Source: Syntrophotalea acetylenivorans (GTDB lineage: Bacteria > Desulfobacterota > Desulfuromonadia > Desulfuromonadales > Syntrophotaleaceae). From it: a stretch of 64,000 nucleotides of DNA. Both the position numbers and the translations under genes were made by a program. Of this stretch, positions 7,815-17,337 are shown in pieces; position 1 is the stretch's first letter; each line of letters opens with the position of its first letter. A model generated the notes under the pieces. It was not told the DNA's origin. It saw only the letters and a program-made list of their open reading frames with translations, and ran no database searches. The stretch spans positions 496,001 through 560,000 of the forward strand of contig NZ_CP015519.1 in assembly GCF_001887775.1 (NCBI RefSeq), given 5' to 3'.

Positions 7815-9743
7815 ATGGCCAAGGCGATGCTCAAAGGGGAAAGAGGGAAGGAATGTGCCGATTCCTCGTGGCAACTGCTAACTAAGCGGCTTGATGTTGC
7901 GGGCCTGGCAAAGGTCGCTGCTTTGGGCAACAAGCGCATCAACCAATTTCTGGCTGAGGCGATAGAGCTCTGTAATCCCGATCAGGTTCTGGTTTATGAT
8001 GACAGCATAGAAGATGCCGCCAGGATTCGGGCCAAGGCCATGGCCGATGGCGAGGAACGGCCGCTGGCTATGGCCGGCAATACGGTCCATTTCGATGGTT
8101 ATATCAACAGCCGTCAGAACGATCAGGCTCGGGACAAAGAACATACCCGTTATCTGGTGCCGGCCGAATGTCCGGATGTAGCGGAATTGAACAGCATCGA
8201 ACGGCAGGAGGGGCTGACCGAGATACAATCGATCATGCGCAATATCATGGCCGGTAAGGAAATGCTGGTGCGCTTCTTTTGCTTGGGGCCGACTGCTTCG
8301 CCATTCAGCATTCTTTGCGTGCAGATCACCGATTCAGCTTATGTCGCTCACAGTGAAGACTTGCTTTACCGACCGGGGTACGAACAGTTTCGACATGGCG
8401 ATTCGGATATCCCCTTTTTTGCCATGCTGCATTCTGCCGGCCGGTTGGAAAATGGAGTCAGTATAGATAGCGATCGCCGCCGGATCTATATCGATATAGT
8501 AAGAAACCTGGTCTATTGCGCCAACAGCCAATATGCAGGCAATACTGTCGGATTAAAGAAGCTGGCGTTGAGGCTGGCTATTCGCAAGGCTGAACGTGAA
8601 GGCTGGCTGGCAGAGCATATGTTCCTCATGGGGGTGCATGGACCCGCTGGAAGAGTAACCTATTTTTCCGGCGCCTACCCGAGCGCTTGTGGCAAGACCT
8701 CCACTGCCTTGCTGCAGAAAGAAACGGTGGTCGGTGACGATCTGGCCTATATCCGTGCCATAGACGGCCAGGCACGGGCGGTCAATGTCGAACGAGGTAT
8801 TTTTGGGATCATTGAAGATCTAAATGAGGATGATGATCCGGTGCTTTTTCGCGCGTTGAACACGGTGGATGAAACGATCTTCAACAATGTGTTGATCAGT
8901 GACGGTAAGCCTTACTGGAATGGTATGGGCCGGACATTGCCGAAACAGGGGGTCAACTATGCGGGACGCTGGCGACCGGGACTTACTGACTGTTATGGAG
9001 AAGAGATCGCAGCATCTTACCGGGGTAACGCGCGATTCACCCTGCGCTTAAATCGACTGAAAAACCTTGATCCGAAGGCTGAAGAGCCTGCTGGCGTTCC
9101 GCTGGGAGGAATCATTTTCGGAGGCCGGGACAGCGACACCGCGGTTCCGGTGTTGGAAAGCTTTGATTGGCAACACGGCGTAATTACCTTTGGTGCAGCG
9201 CTTGAGAGCGAAAGCACCGCTGCAACCCACGGCGCTCAAGGGGTGCGAAAATTCAATCCAATGGCGATCCTCGACTTTCTGTCGATCCCACTGGGGAGGT
9301 ATTTGCACCACTATCTGGATTTTAGTAAACAGTTGGACCGGCCGCCGCAGATATTTGCTACCAATTACTGGCTGACCGATGAGAGGGGAAACTATCTCAA
9401 TGAAAAGTGTGACAAGGCGGTGTGGTTGAAATGGATGGAACTTCGGGTGCACGGAGAATGTACGGCAGTTCGTGGACCGACAGGTTTTTTGCCTCGATAC
9501 GATGACTTGGCAAACCTGTTTCATCAGGTGCTGGACAAGGATTATTCCCGGCAACAGTATGCGCGGCAATTCGCCATACGTATTTCGCAAAATCTATCAA
9601 AAATCAAACGTATCGTTGAGCACTATAGAGGCTTGACCGGCATTCCACAAATCGTATTCAGTTTATTGGAAGATCAGCGGAAACGGTTGATTGATCTGCA
9701 GAAGCAAAGGGGGGATATGGTCAGCCCCCTGGATATTCTCTAA
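7815..9743 (+). CDS. pckG: Phosphoenolpyruvate carboxykinase (GTP)
   Basis: Catalyses oxaloacetate + GTP to PEP + CO2 + GDP, linking the C4-acid pool to gluconeogenesis. It belongs to the GTP-dependent class, with the kinase-1 P-loop PSACGKTS near residue 290, GGIIFGGRDSDTAVPV and TNYWLTDERGNYLNEK. At 642 residues it is a little longer than usual (about 600). The start is taken at ATG 7815 because AGGAGG at 7802-7807 gives a 7-base spacing, while GTG 7809 is only one base away. It appears monocistronic. Confidence 0.92.
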   Translation: MAKAMLKGERGKECADSSWQLLTKRLDVAGLAKVAALGNKRINQFLAEAIELCNPDQVLVYDDSIEDAARIRAKAMADGEERPLAMAGNTVHFDGYINSRQNDQARDKEHTRYLVPAECPDVAELNSIERQEGLTEIQSIMRNIMAGKEMLVRFFCLGPTASPFSILCVQITDSAYVAHSEDLLYRPGYEQFRHGDSDIPFFAMLHSAGRLENGVSIDSDRRRIYIDIVRNLVYCANSQYAGNTVGLKKLALRLAIRKAEREGWLAEHMFLMGVHGPAGRVTYFSGAYPSACGKTSTALLQKETVVGDDLAYIRAIDGQARAVNVERGIFGIIEDLNEDDDPVLFRALNTVDETIFNNVLISDGKPYWNGMGRTLPKQGVNYAGRWRPGLTDCYGEEIAASYRGNARFTLRLNRLKNLDPKAEEPAGVPLGGIIFGGRDSDTAVPVLESFDWQHGVITFGAALESESTAATHGAQGVRKFNPMAILDFLSIPLGRYLHHYLDFSKQLDRPPQIFATNYWLTDERGNYLNEKCDKAVWLKWMELRVHGECTAVRGPTGFLPRYDDLANLFHQVLDKDYSRQQYARQFAIRISQNLSKIKRIVEHYRGLTGIPQIVFSLLEDQRKRLIDLQKQRGDMVSPLDIL

Positions 9744-9834
9744 GGGGGCCGAACTTACTCTGAGACGACTACAAAATTCGTTTCGGTCCGTCAAGCCCGA
9801 CGCCCCCTGTGAGCTAAAACCTGTTTGCGCTGGA

Positions 9835-10533
9835 TTATTTCACATCCCCTTTTATGCCGATAATAACCGATTCAAAGGGGATGTCCTTGCCGCTGGCAGC
9901 CAGTGCCTGCCGAGCAAGGCTGAGAAGTCCCGTGCAACAAGGTACTTCCATATGCAGCACTGCCAAGCTCTTGATGTTGTTTTGGATCAGGATGGCAGTC
10001 AGTTTTTCTACATAAGCTTCGACATCGTCCAGTTTGGGGCATCCAATCAACAGGGTTTTTCCGCCCAGATATTTCTGGTGAAAGTCCGGATAGGCAAAGG
10101 GTACGCAATCGGCTGCGAGCAACAGATCGGTTTCGGCCAGAAAAGGAGCTGTCGGTGGAACCAGTTTGAGCTGAATAGGCCAGTTGCCCAATTGCGAAGG
10201 TCCTGCATCGGTTCCAGCTATAACCGTTTTGGAAGGCGGAGCAAGTTTCTGTGCCTGCGCAGAGGGACACCCACCACCGTGGACCGGAGGTTTAACCGCC
10301 TGTTGTGCTGCGACGACCGCCTGTTCATCAAACTCGTTGGCTTCCCGTTTTTCTATGGTGATGGCGTCTTGCGGGCAATCACCGAGACAGGCACCGAGGC
10401 CATCGCAGAGATTGTCGGCAATCAGCTTGGCTTTCCCATTGATGATCTGAATGGCTCCTTCTGCACAGGCAGGAACGCAGAGCCCGCATCCGTTACATTT
10501 CTTTTCGTCAATTTTTACGATATTGCGTATCAT
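9835..10533 (-). CDS. Ferredoxin-domain iron-sulfur protein
   Basis: A 232-residue protein with two N-terminal [4Fe-4S] motifs: CNGCGLCVPACAEG, then CDGLGACLGDCP, where the second cluster has an altered CxxxxxCxxxC spacing. The C-terminal part has further cysteines (LIGCPKLDD, EVPCCTGL) typical of a widespread anaerobe family annotated only as 4Fe-4S binding protein. It probably transfers electrons in the cytosol, and its partner is unknown. It converges with pckG. Confidence 0.8.
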   Translation of the reverse strand: MIRNIVKIDEKKCNGCGLCVPACAEGAIQIINGKAKLIADNLCDGLGACLGDCPQDAITIEKREANEFDEQAVVAAQQAVKPPVHGGGCPSAQAQKLAPPSKTVIAGTDAGPSQLGNWPIQLKLVPPTAPFLAETDLLLAADCVPFAYPDFHQKYLGGKTLLIGCPKLDDVEAYVEKLTAILIQNNIKSLAVLHMEVPCCTGLLSLARQALAASGKDIPFESVIIGIKGDVK

Positions 10534-10575
10534 AATAAGCCCCCAAGCAAGGATAGGTGTTTTGTTTTCTGTTGA

Positions 10576-10940
10576 GTCGATATTGACACCGTTATGTCTT
10601 GATGGACTTGATTACGGTCAATAATCGATGCCTTTTTTCCGCATCTGCACCGATTGATGAAATCCGCAAGCCTTGAACCTTTAAGTGCATGCGCGTACCC
10701 ACCTGGTATCCACCAGTTAAGTTTCCTCGGTGTATCACGGTGGTTTCCCTTTGCCTTATGGGAAGTTGTAAACTAAAATTGTTTTACATAGGACATGGGG
10801 TGGCCAATAACCGGCAAAAATTGTTTCCTTAGCCGATACTTTATCCCTTTGTAGCTGTCCTTTGGCTTAAGTTCTCCTCGTTTAGGTTTTGGCCAGGAGT
10901 TAATTCAGGATGTACCAGTCACGGACTCTATTTCGCTCCC
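10576..10940. other. Gene-free intergenic region between divergent genes
   Basis: This spacer separates the divergent ferredoxin gene and the c-di-GMP sensor. A near-palindrome GTCGATATTGAC (10576-10587) lies 43 bp upstream of the ferredoxin start and resembles a CRP/FNR-family half-site pair. Two short hairpins (CTGGT/ACCAG and TCCC/GGGA) lie around 10700-10770. No RNA family was recognised. Confidence 0.4.
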
Positions 10941-13900
10941 ATGATTGCTTGGATGGATAGAATGCCTATAATTCGTCGTGTTGTACTTTTTGTTCTTTTC
11001 CTGCTCTTCTTTCCCGGACTCGTTCAAGCCGCCCAGAAACAGCTTCGGGTCGGCATTTTTCCGTTTGAACCCATCAATTATCTCGATGAAAACAAGCAGG
11101 CCCAAGGCCTTAATCCGGCTCTGTTAAACAGGATGGCCGAAGAACACGACTGGCAGCTGACCTTTGTCGGAGGAAGCTGGGCTGAAGGCCTTGCGCGCTT
11201 GCAGAACGGTGACATCGACCTGGTCATGTCGGCGGCCTATTCTCAACGGCGGGCCGAGGTTCTGGATTACACCGTGCAGCCAACAGTGGAGTTATGGGGG
11301 CAGGTTTTTGTCAAGCCGGGTGCTTCCGAGGTGAATATCTCCGCCTTGGCCGGGCAACCTGTGGCGATAATGCGCCACGATATCAGCGGCCAGAATTTTA
11401 TCCAGATGACCAAAAAGCTTGGGGTGGACCCCCATATTCGGGAATTACCTCATTTTTCCGACGTGTTCGCTGCGGTTCAAAACGGTGAGGTGGCAGCCGG
11501 TGTCGCCCCTCAGCACTACGGCTTGCGCCACGCCAAAGAGTACGACCTGGTCCCGAGTTCGATTCAATTTTCACCTTTCTCTATTTATTTTGTCAGCAAG
11601 AAAGGACAGCACGCCGAACTCCTCAGGCAGATCGACCAGACCCTGTTCCGCTGGAAAAATGATAAAGACTCCTTCTATTATCGGCAGCTGGCCTATTGGC
11701 TGGGTTTCAAGGTAGAACGGAAATTTCTCCCGCTCTACTTGAAGATCATGCTGTTGGTCGCCGGTGGCATCTCCATCCTGTTTTTTTTCAACAGCCTGTT
11801 GTTGAAATCGCAAGTGAAAAGGCGCACGGCTCAATTGCGTCAAAGCGAAGAACGCCTGTCCGCCACATTGAGTTCTATCGGTGACGGGGTAATCAGCACC
11901 GACAGGGCAGGGCGGATCGTCAGCCTTAACGGGGTGGCTGAAGAGCTGACCGGATGGAAGGCCGGCGAAGCGGTGGGGCGCTCCATCCAGGAAATATTTC
12001 CCATCGTCAACGCCAAAACCCGAACCGTGGTGGAAAACCCGGTGGAAGAGTGCCTTCGAGAGGGCCTGAGTGTAGACCTTGCCAATCACACCTTACTTCT
12101 CCGTCGTGACGGCACCGAATGCCATATCGCCGATAGTTGCGCCCCTATCCTTGATCTGAGCGGTGCGGTGATCGGTGCGGTTCTGGTCTTCCGCGATGTT
12201 ACCAAGGAATATCGCCATCGTCAGCAATTGCGGGATGAAAGGGAGCGTTTGGCCAGTGTACTGTGGGGGACGGGAGTGGGCACCTGGGAATGGAATATTA
12301 AAACCGGCGAGACGTGCTTCAACGATCGTTGGGCCGATATGATCGGGTATACGTTGGCGGAAATCTCCCCCGTCAGCATCAAAGCCTGGGAAAGACTTTT
12401 ACATCCTGAAGATAGTCAGAGGGTCGAAGAGGCTTTGCAGTGCCATTTCCGTGGAGAAACCGACTATTTCGAATGTGAATGCCGCTTGAGACATAAAGCA
12501 GGCCATTGGATTTGGATTCTTTCTCGGGGGAAAATTACTTCCCGGACCGAAGAAGGGCAGCCCTTTCGGATGGTCGGAACTCATTTGGATATTACCGCTC
12601 GCAAGCAAGCCGAAGAGACGTTGCGGTTAAGCGAAGAGCGACTTCAAAGCGTTTTTCGAGTGGCCCCTGCAGGGATTGGGGTGGTGCGTAATCGAGTTCT
12701 GTTAGAGGTTAACCAACGCATCTCTGAAATGACGGGATATCTCCCCAAGGAGCTCATCGGCAACAGCTCTCGAATGTTGTATCCCTCTCAGAAAGATTAT
12801 GAAGCTGCTGGCAAGCCGAAGTACGATCAAATAAAGGCAATGGGCACCGGGGTTGTTGAGACCCGATGGCAACGAAAAGACGGCAGCATAAGAGATGTCT
12901 GGTTGGCTTCGGCCCCTTTGGATCCAAATGATCTATCGCAGGGGGTCACTTTCACCGCACTCGACATTACGGACCACAAAAGGGCCGAGAAAGCCCTGAC
13001 CGAAAGCGAGGCTCGCTACCGTAGTCTCTTTGAGAACAATCATGCGGTCATGCTGGTACTGGATCCGGCAACCGGTGCAGTAGTTGATGCCAACCCGGCG
13101 GCGGCCTCTTGGTATGGCTGGAGTCGGGAGGAACTCTGCAAAAAAAACATCAGTGATATCAATACCCTTTTGAGGCAGGAGGAACTGTTGTCGGAGCTTG
13201 ACCGGGCGCACAGGCAGCAGGCCGGTCATTTTTTGTTCCGCCATCGTAGGGCCGACGGATCGGTACGAGATGTAGAAGTTTTCAGTGGTCCGGTACTGGT
13301 TTCTGGTCGATCGCTGCTCTATTCCATTATTCATGACATTACCGACAAGAAACGGACCGAAGATGCGCTGGAGAAGCGGATTCTGGCATTGACACGCCCG
13401 CTGGACGACGCTATCTGCATGACCTTTGAAGAATTATTTAATTTAGAAGATATTCAACGCCTTCAGGACGATTTCGCCAAGGCTACCGGTGTCGCTTCGG
13501 TCATTATTACCCCGGATGGTGCACCGATCACCATGCCGAGCAATTTCCACCATCTCTGCCGGGAGATCGTTCAGGGAACAGACAAAGGTACGGTGAGTTG
13601 CCGTCGTTCCCAGGTTTTATTGGGGCGGCCTGCCGCTCAGGGGCCAACACTTTCCAAGTGTCTGACCGCTGGCCTCATGAATGCGGGCGCTTCCATTCTG
13701 GTAGGAGGCTGCCATATCGCGACCTGGATTGTTGAACAGGTACGTGATCCAGGCCAAACCGAGGCAGATTTGCGGGCCCATGTCCTGGAAATCGGGGCTG
13801 ACGAAAACGCCATGGTTGAGGCTTTTCGGGAACTTCCCGTTATGCCCCGGGAGCAGTTCAAACAAGTCGCACAGGCTTTATATACCCTGGCTAATCAATT

Positions 13901-15305
13901 GTCGGTTTCTGCTTACCAGAACATTCAGCAAGCCCGATTTATTACCGAACAAAAACAGGATCAAGAAAAGATAGCTTTTTTGGCTCATCATGATCAGTTG
14001 ACCGGACTGCCCAATCGTACTTTGCTTGCAGAGCATTTCGAGTGTGCCGCAGGGCATGCCCTGCGGACCGATACCAAAATGGCCTTGTGTGTTCTGGACC
14101 TTGACGGCTTCAAGTCTATCAACGATTCCCATGGGCATCTTCAGGGAGACCAATTGTTGTGCGATGTCGCCGAACGACTCCTTGAGGCCGTCCGGACCAG
14201 TGATACGGTGTGCCGCATCGGCGGTGATGAATTTGTTCTTCTTTTCACTGACCTTCAGAAAACCGCTGCGGTATCAGCCTTGATTCACAAGGTGCTTGAA
14301 TGTTTTGAACCGGTTTTCAATCTTGAGGGGGTGCCTCATGCTATTAGTGCCAGTTTGGGGGTAGCAGTTTTCCCCGTAGATGGTGACGACTTTTCAACTC
14401 TGTTCGAACACGCTGATGCCGCCATGTATTTTGCCAAAGAGTCCGGACGCAACAACGTTCAGTTTTTCCGGCAGGAGATCAACCAGCGGATACAGCATCG
14501 TTTGACAATCGAGAAAGAATTGCGCCATGCCCTTCAGTTCGATGAACTGGAATTACATTATCAGCCCATTATCAAATTGCCTGGCATGCAAATCGCCGGC
14601 ATGGAGGCCTTGGTTCGCTGGCGCCATCCGATCAATGGTTTGATTCCACCAAACCAGTTTATTCCGGTGGCCGAAGATTCCAATCTCATCGTTGCTCTCG
14701 GTGAGTGGGTTCTTAAATCCGCATGCCGGGACATGAAGCATTGGCGAGACCTGGGGCTGCCGGAATTGTCGGTCTCCGTCAACGTTTCGGCCCGGCAGAT
14801 CTTTGACAGGGATTTTGCGGGCTTCGTAGAACAGACACTCATTGAGTACTCCCTGCCGCCGCATCAACTGGTTTTGGAAGTAACGGAAAATATTTTTCTG
14901 GAGAGCTCCAACTCGGTGGAATCGGTTATGAATCATCTTAAAGATATCGGTGTCGGCCTCAGCCTGGATGATTTTGGCACTGGATATTCCAGCCTTAGTT
15001 ATTTGAAGCGATTCCGCATCGACAAGCTGAAAATCGATCGTTCGTTCATGGAGCAGGTTTGCCATAGCCAACAAGATGCCATCCTGGTTAAAACCATCAT
15101 TCGGATGGCTCAGAACCTGGGTATGCGTGTTGTTTCCGAAGGGGTGGAAACTGAGGATCAGGTTCAATTTCTGATTGAGCAGGGCTGCGAACTCGCCCAG
15201 GGCTTTTTCTTCAGCAAACCTTTGCCCCTTGCTGCGATACAAGAGGTGCTGAAACGGCCAGAGCCTTACAGGTCAAAATTCCCTCAAGCCCCTGGAGTCA
15301 TTTGA
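10941..15305 (+). CDS. Membrane sensor: periplasmic SBP-like, four PAS, PocR, GGDEF and EAL domains
   Basis: A 1454-residue sensor predicted to make and/or degrade c-di-GMP. Order by residue: signal/anchor 1-30; SBP_bac_3-like periplasmic domain about 35-255 (RVGIFPFEPINYLDENKQ, GDIDLVMSAAY); one transmembrane helix about 268-290; four PAS units about 300-805; PocR ligand-binding domain about 820-970 with several cysteines; GGDEF about 1010-1175; EAL about 1190-1435. GGDEF is intact (RIGGDEFVLLF) with an RxxD inhibitory site (RTSD) five residues earlier. The EAL part has MEALVRWRH and DDFGTGYSSL. Both activities therefore look possible. ATG codons at 10953 and 10962 are alternative starts. 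The ligand is unknown. Confidence 0.88.
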   Translation: MIAWMDRMPIIRRVVLFVLFLLFFPGLVQAAQKQLRVGIFPFEPINYLDENKQAQGLNPALLNRMAEEHDWQLTFVGGSWAEGLARLQNGDIDLVMSAAYSQRRAEVLDYTVQPTVELWGQVFVKPGASEVNISALAGQPVAIMRHDISGQNFIQMTKKLGVDPHIRELPHFSDVFAAVQNGEVAAGVAPQHYGLRHAKEYDLVPSSIQFSPFSIYFVSKKGQHAELLRQIDQTLFRWKNDKDSFYYRQLAYWLGFKVERKFLPLYLKIMLLVAGGISILFFFNSLLLKSQVKRRTAQLRQSEERLSATLSSIGDGVISTDRAGRIVSLNGVAEELTGWKAGEAVGRSIQEIFPIVNAKTRTVVENPVEECLREGLSVDLANHTLLLRRDGTECHIADSCAPILDLSGAVIGAVLVFRDVTKEYRHRQQLRDERERLASVLWGTGVGTWEWNIKTGETCFNDRWADMIGYTLAEISPVSIKAWERLLHPEDSQRVEEALQCHFRGETDYFECECRLRHKAGHWIWILSRGKITSRTEEGQPFRMVGTHLDITARKQAEETLRLSEERLQSVFRVAPAGIGVVRNRVLLEVNQRISEMTGYLPKELIGNSSRMLYPSQKDYEAAGKPKYDQIKAMGTGVVETRWQRKDGSIRDVWLASAPLDPNDLSQGVTFTALDITDHKRAEKALTESEARYRSLFENNHAVMLVLDPATGAVVDANPAAASWYGWSREELCKKNISDINTLLRQEELLSELDRAHRQQAGHFLFRHRRADGSVRDVEVFSGPVLVSGRSLLYSIIHDITDKKRTEDALEKRILALTRPLDDAICMTFEELFNLEDIQRLQDDFAKATGVASVIITPDGAPITMPSNFHHLCREIVQGTDKGTVSCRRSQVLLGRPAAQGPTLSKCLTAGLMNAGASILVGGCHIATWIVEQVRDPGQTEADLRAHVLEIGADENAMVEAFRELPVMPREQFKQVAQALYTLANQLSVSAYQNIQQARFITEQKQDQEKIAFLAHHDQLTGLPNRTLLAEHFECAAGHALRTDTKMALCVLDLDGFKSINDSHGHLQGDQLLCDVAERLLEAVRTSDTVCRIGGDEFVLLFTDLQKTAAVSALIHKVLECFEPVFNLEGVPHAISASLGVAVFPVDGDDFSTLFEHADAAMYFAKESGRNNVQFFRQEINQRIQHRLTIEKELRHALQFDELELHYQPIIKLPGMQIAGMEALVRWRHPINGLIPPNQFIPVAEDSNLIVALGEWVLKSACRDMKHWRDLGLPELSVSVNVSARQIFDRDFAGFVEQTLIEYSLPPHQLVLEVTENIFLESSNSVESVMNHLKDIGVGLSLDDFGTGYSSLSYLKRFRIDKLKIDRSFMEQVCHSQQDAILVKTIIRMAQNLGMRVVSEGVETEDQVQFLIEQGCELAQGFFFSKPLPLAAIQEVLKRPEPYRSKFPQAPGVI

Positions 15306-15381
15306 ACTTGCCGGTTTAGACACTATGTTTTTTCGGTGGAGCAGGCAAAGACCACGAGGTATCACGAGGTGTTTACCAGAT

Positions 15382-15774
15382 TCAGCCGAAATACATTCGC
15401 CAGAGCAGATCGAATCGTCCATGTTTAACGAGGTAAGGGCCGCTAAAGGACATCACTTCTCGAATTTCCTCACGTTTCGTCTGGGTGTAACAGTTTTTCG
15501 GACATCGACGACAGGTCGGTTTCGGGTCGAGGGGGCAGCGTAAGCGGCGGGAAACGGCATAGTTTAAAAGCTCTTGGCATTCGTTGCAGTAGGTATGACG
15601 ATCAAACTCCGGCACAGGTACGGGCAGCTCCTTTGGCGTAAACCTATTTTTTGTGCCCTGGTGGTGGTTCCGGCAGTAGATCGCGGTAAACAGAGCCAGT
15701 GTTTTAAGGTCGCGGCGTAGTTTCCTCTGCTTAAGGAGGTTATGTAGTCTGTTTGTCGGTTTCATGTAAGTCAT
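15382..15774 (-). CDS. YgbA-like nitric-oxide-stimulated family protein
   Basis: A 130-residue cysteine-rich protein matching the YgbA_NO family (described in Pfam as 'nitrous oxide-stimulated promoter'). Members are induced under nitrosative stress. Visible features are YCRNHH, YCNECQELLNYA and CRRCPKNCYTQTKREEIREVMSFSGP split by short linkers, so it could bind a metal or FeS cluster. The biochemical function is not established. An FNR/DNR-type palindrome lies 27-40 bp upstream, consistent with regulation by oxygen or NO. It is divergent from the aldehyde dehydrogenase. Confidence 0.8.
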   Translation of the reverse strand: MTYMKPTNRLHNLLKQRKLRRDLKTLALFTAIYCRNHHQGTKNRFTPKELPVPVPEFDRHTYCNECQELLNYAVSRRLRCPLDPKPTCRRCPKNCYTQTKREEIREVMSFSGPYLVKHGRFDLLWRMYFG

Positions 15775-15800
15775 GTTAACCTGTTTTGGTGAAAGAGGCT

Positions 15801-15814
15801 TTGATTTCTATCAA
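15801..15814. promoter_or_regulatory. FNR/DNR-type operator
   Basis: TTGATTTCTATCAA is a perfect TTGAT-N4-ATCAA palindrome, the consensus of the FNR/DNR branch of the CRP family. It lies in the 70-bp gap between the divergent ygbA-like gene and the aldehyde dehydrogenase, 27 bp and 31 bp from the two starts. It may control one or both. Confidence 0.75.
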
Positions 15815-15844
15815 CTATAAGGTTGCACATAAAAGGGGCCAACA

Positions 15845-17275
15845 ATGATTATCCGTGACAAACTATATATTGACGGGCAATGGGTTGCTGCGCAGGGTCA
15901 GGAAAAACACCCGGTTGTCAACCCGGCTACCGAAGAGATAATCGCCATGGTGCCGGCCAGCGGAGAGCAGGATGTTGATGACGCAGTCCGTGCGGCCCGG
16001 GCCGCTTTTACCGAATGGGGCAATACTTCTGTAGCTCAACGGGCCGCCTGGTTGAAAAAGTTGGCGGAAGGGCTGCAAGCAAGGTCCGAAGAGCTGGCTG
16101 CGACGATTACTGCTGAACTCGGGATGCCTCTGAAGTTCTCCCAGAGGATTCAGTCCGCTTTACCCATTGCCAATATGGAATTCTACGCCGGTCTGAGCGA
16201 GGATTTTGCAGAAGAGCGAATTGGGAACTCATTGGTGGTACGGGAGCCGGTTGGTGTGGTCGCCTGTATCACTCCGTGGAACTATCCGCTGCATCAGATT
16301 GTGGCCAAAGTCGCCCCGGCACTGCTGGCTGGCTGTACCGTAGTTCTCAAGCCAAGCGAAGAAACTCCCTTGAATGCATTTTTGCTGGCAGAGGTTGTTG
16401 CTGAGGCGGGTTTGCCCGCCGGGGTCTTCAACCTGATCAGCGGTTCGGGTAAGAGTGCCGGAGAAAGCCTGGCTGGCCATGCCGGGGTTGATATGATTTC
16501 CTTTACCGGATCCACCCGGGCTGGGAAACGTGTGTCTGAGCTGGCAGCGGCTACGGTTAAGCGAGTCGCTCTGGAACTCGGCGGCAAATCCGCAGCGTTG
16601 CTTTTGGATGATGCCGACCTTGCTGCTGTTATTAAAGCAACCCTTAATAGTTGTTTCATTAATTCGGGGCAAACTTGCAACGCCATGACTCGGTTAATCG
16701 TGCCGGAGGACCTTTATGATCAGGTAACGGCATTGGCTGTGGCCGGTGCTGCGACATTTACCGTGGGTGATCCTGCAGAGGGTAAAGCCAAACTTGGACC
16801 GTTGGTGTCAGCCCGGCAACAGCAACGGGTCAGGGAATATATCGCTAAAGGGGTTGAAGAAGGGGCAATGCTTCTATGCGGCGGCGTAGAACTGCCATGC
16901 GGGTTGGATAAAGGCTTTTATGTGCAGCCGACCATTTTTGGCCGAGTTACCCCGGAGATGACCATTGCTCGCGAAGAGATTTTCGGCCCGGTGTTGTCTA
17001 TCCTGTGTTATCGAAACGAGGATGAGGCGGTGGATATGGCGAATGATAACGATTATGGACTGGCTGCGGCTGTCTGGTCGGGAGACGATCAGAAGGCGTT
17101 GACTATGGCCCGACGTTTAAGGGCCGGTCAGGTTGAGGTGAACGGCGGCCCGTATAACCTGCTCGCTCCTTTTGGCGGTTATAAGCAGTCGGGCAATGGC
17201 CGTGAGTTGGGTCGGTATGGCCTGGAGGAGTTTTTAGAAGTCAAGTCGATCCAATTGCCCAAAAGTAAGGACTAA
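15845..17275 (+). CDS. NAD(P)-dependent aldehyde dehydrogenase
   Basis: A 476-residue soluble enzyme of the aldehyde dehydrogenase superfamily that oxidises an aldehyde to the carboxylate. The catalytic cysteine is C278 in NSGQTCNAM. The general base lies in LELGGKSA, and TPWNYPLHQ and [11 protein letters not shown] frame the cofactor site. The substrate cannot be read from sequence. The start is ATG 15845 after AAGGGG. The shared FNR-type box upstream suggests control by anaerobiosis or NO. Confidence 0.9.
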   Translation: MIIRDKLYIDGQWVAAQGQEKHPVVNPATEEIIAMVPASGEQDVDDAVRAARAAFTEWGNTSVAQRAAWLKKLAEGLQARSEELAATITAELGMPLKFSQRIQSALPIANMEFYAGLSEDFAEERIGNSLVVREPVGVVACITPWNYPLHQIVAKVAPALLAGCTVVLKPSEETPLNAFLLAEVVAEAGLPAGVFNLISGSGKSAGESLAGHAGVDMISFTGSTRAGKRVSELAAATVKRVALELGGKSAALLLDDADLAAVIKATLNSCFINSGQTCNAMTRLIVPEDLYDQVTALAVAGAATFTVGDPAEGKAKLGPLVSARQQQRVREYIAKGVEEGAMLLCGGVELPCGLDKGFYVQPTIFGRVTPEMTIAREEIFGPVLSILCYRNEDEAVDMANDNDYGLAAAVWSGDDQKALTMARRLRAGQVEVNGGPYNLLAPFGGYKQSGNGRELGRYGLEEFLEVKSIQLPKSKD

Positions 17276-17337
17276 CAGCTATTTCAAAGGTAAACCGTAG
17301 GGAGCGGCCAGCGGCTATAGCTGGTTTCGGTATATCG

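Noticed and set aside
9691-10575. 294-codon open frame antisense to the ferredoxin gene
   Set aside because: The minus strand holds clear [4Fe-4S] motifs; the plus frame overlaps the pckG end and has no recognisable domain.
10680-10770. Possible riboswitch ahead of the c-di-GMP sensor
   Set aside because: Only two short hairpins are present; the conserved c-di-GMP riboswitch core sequences are absent.
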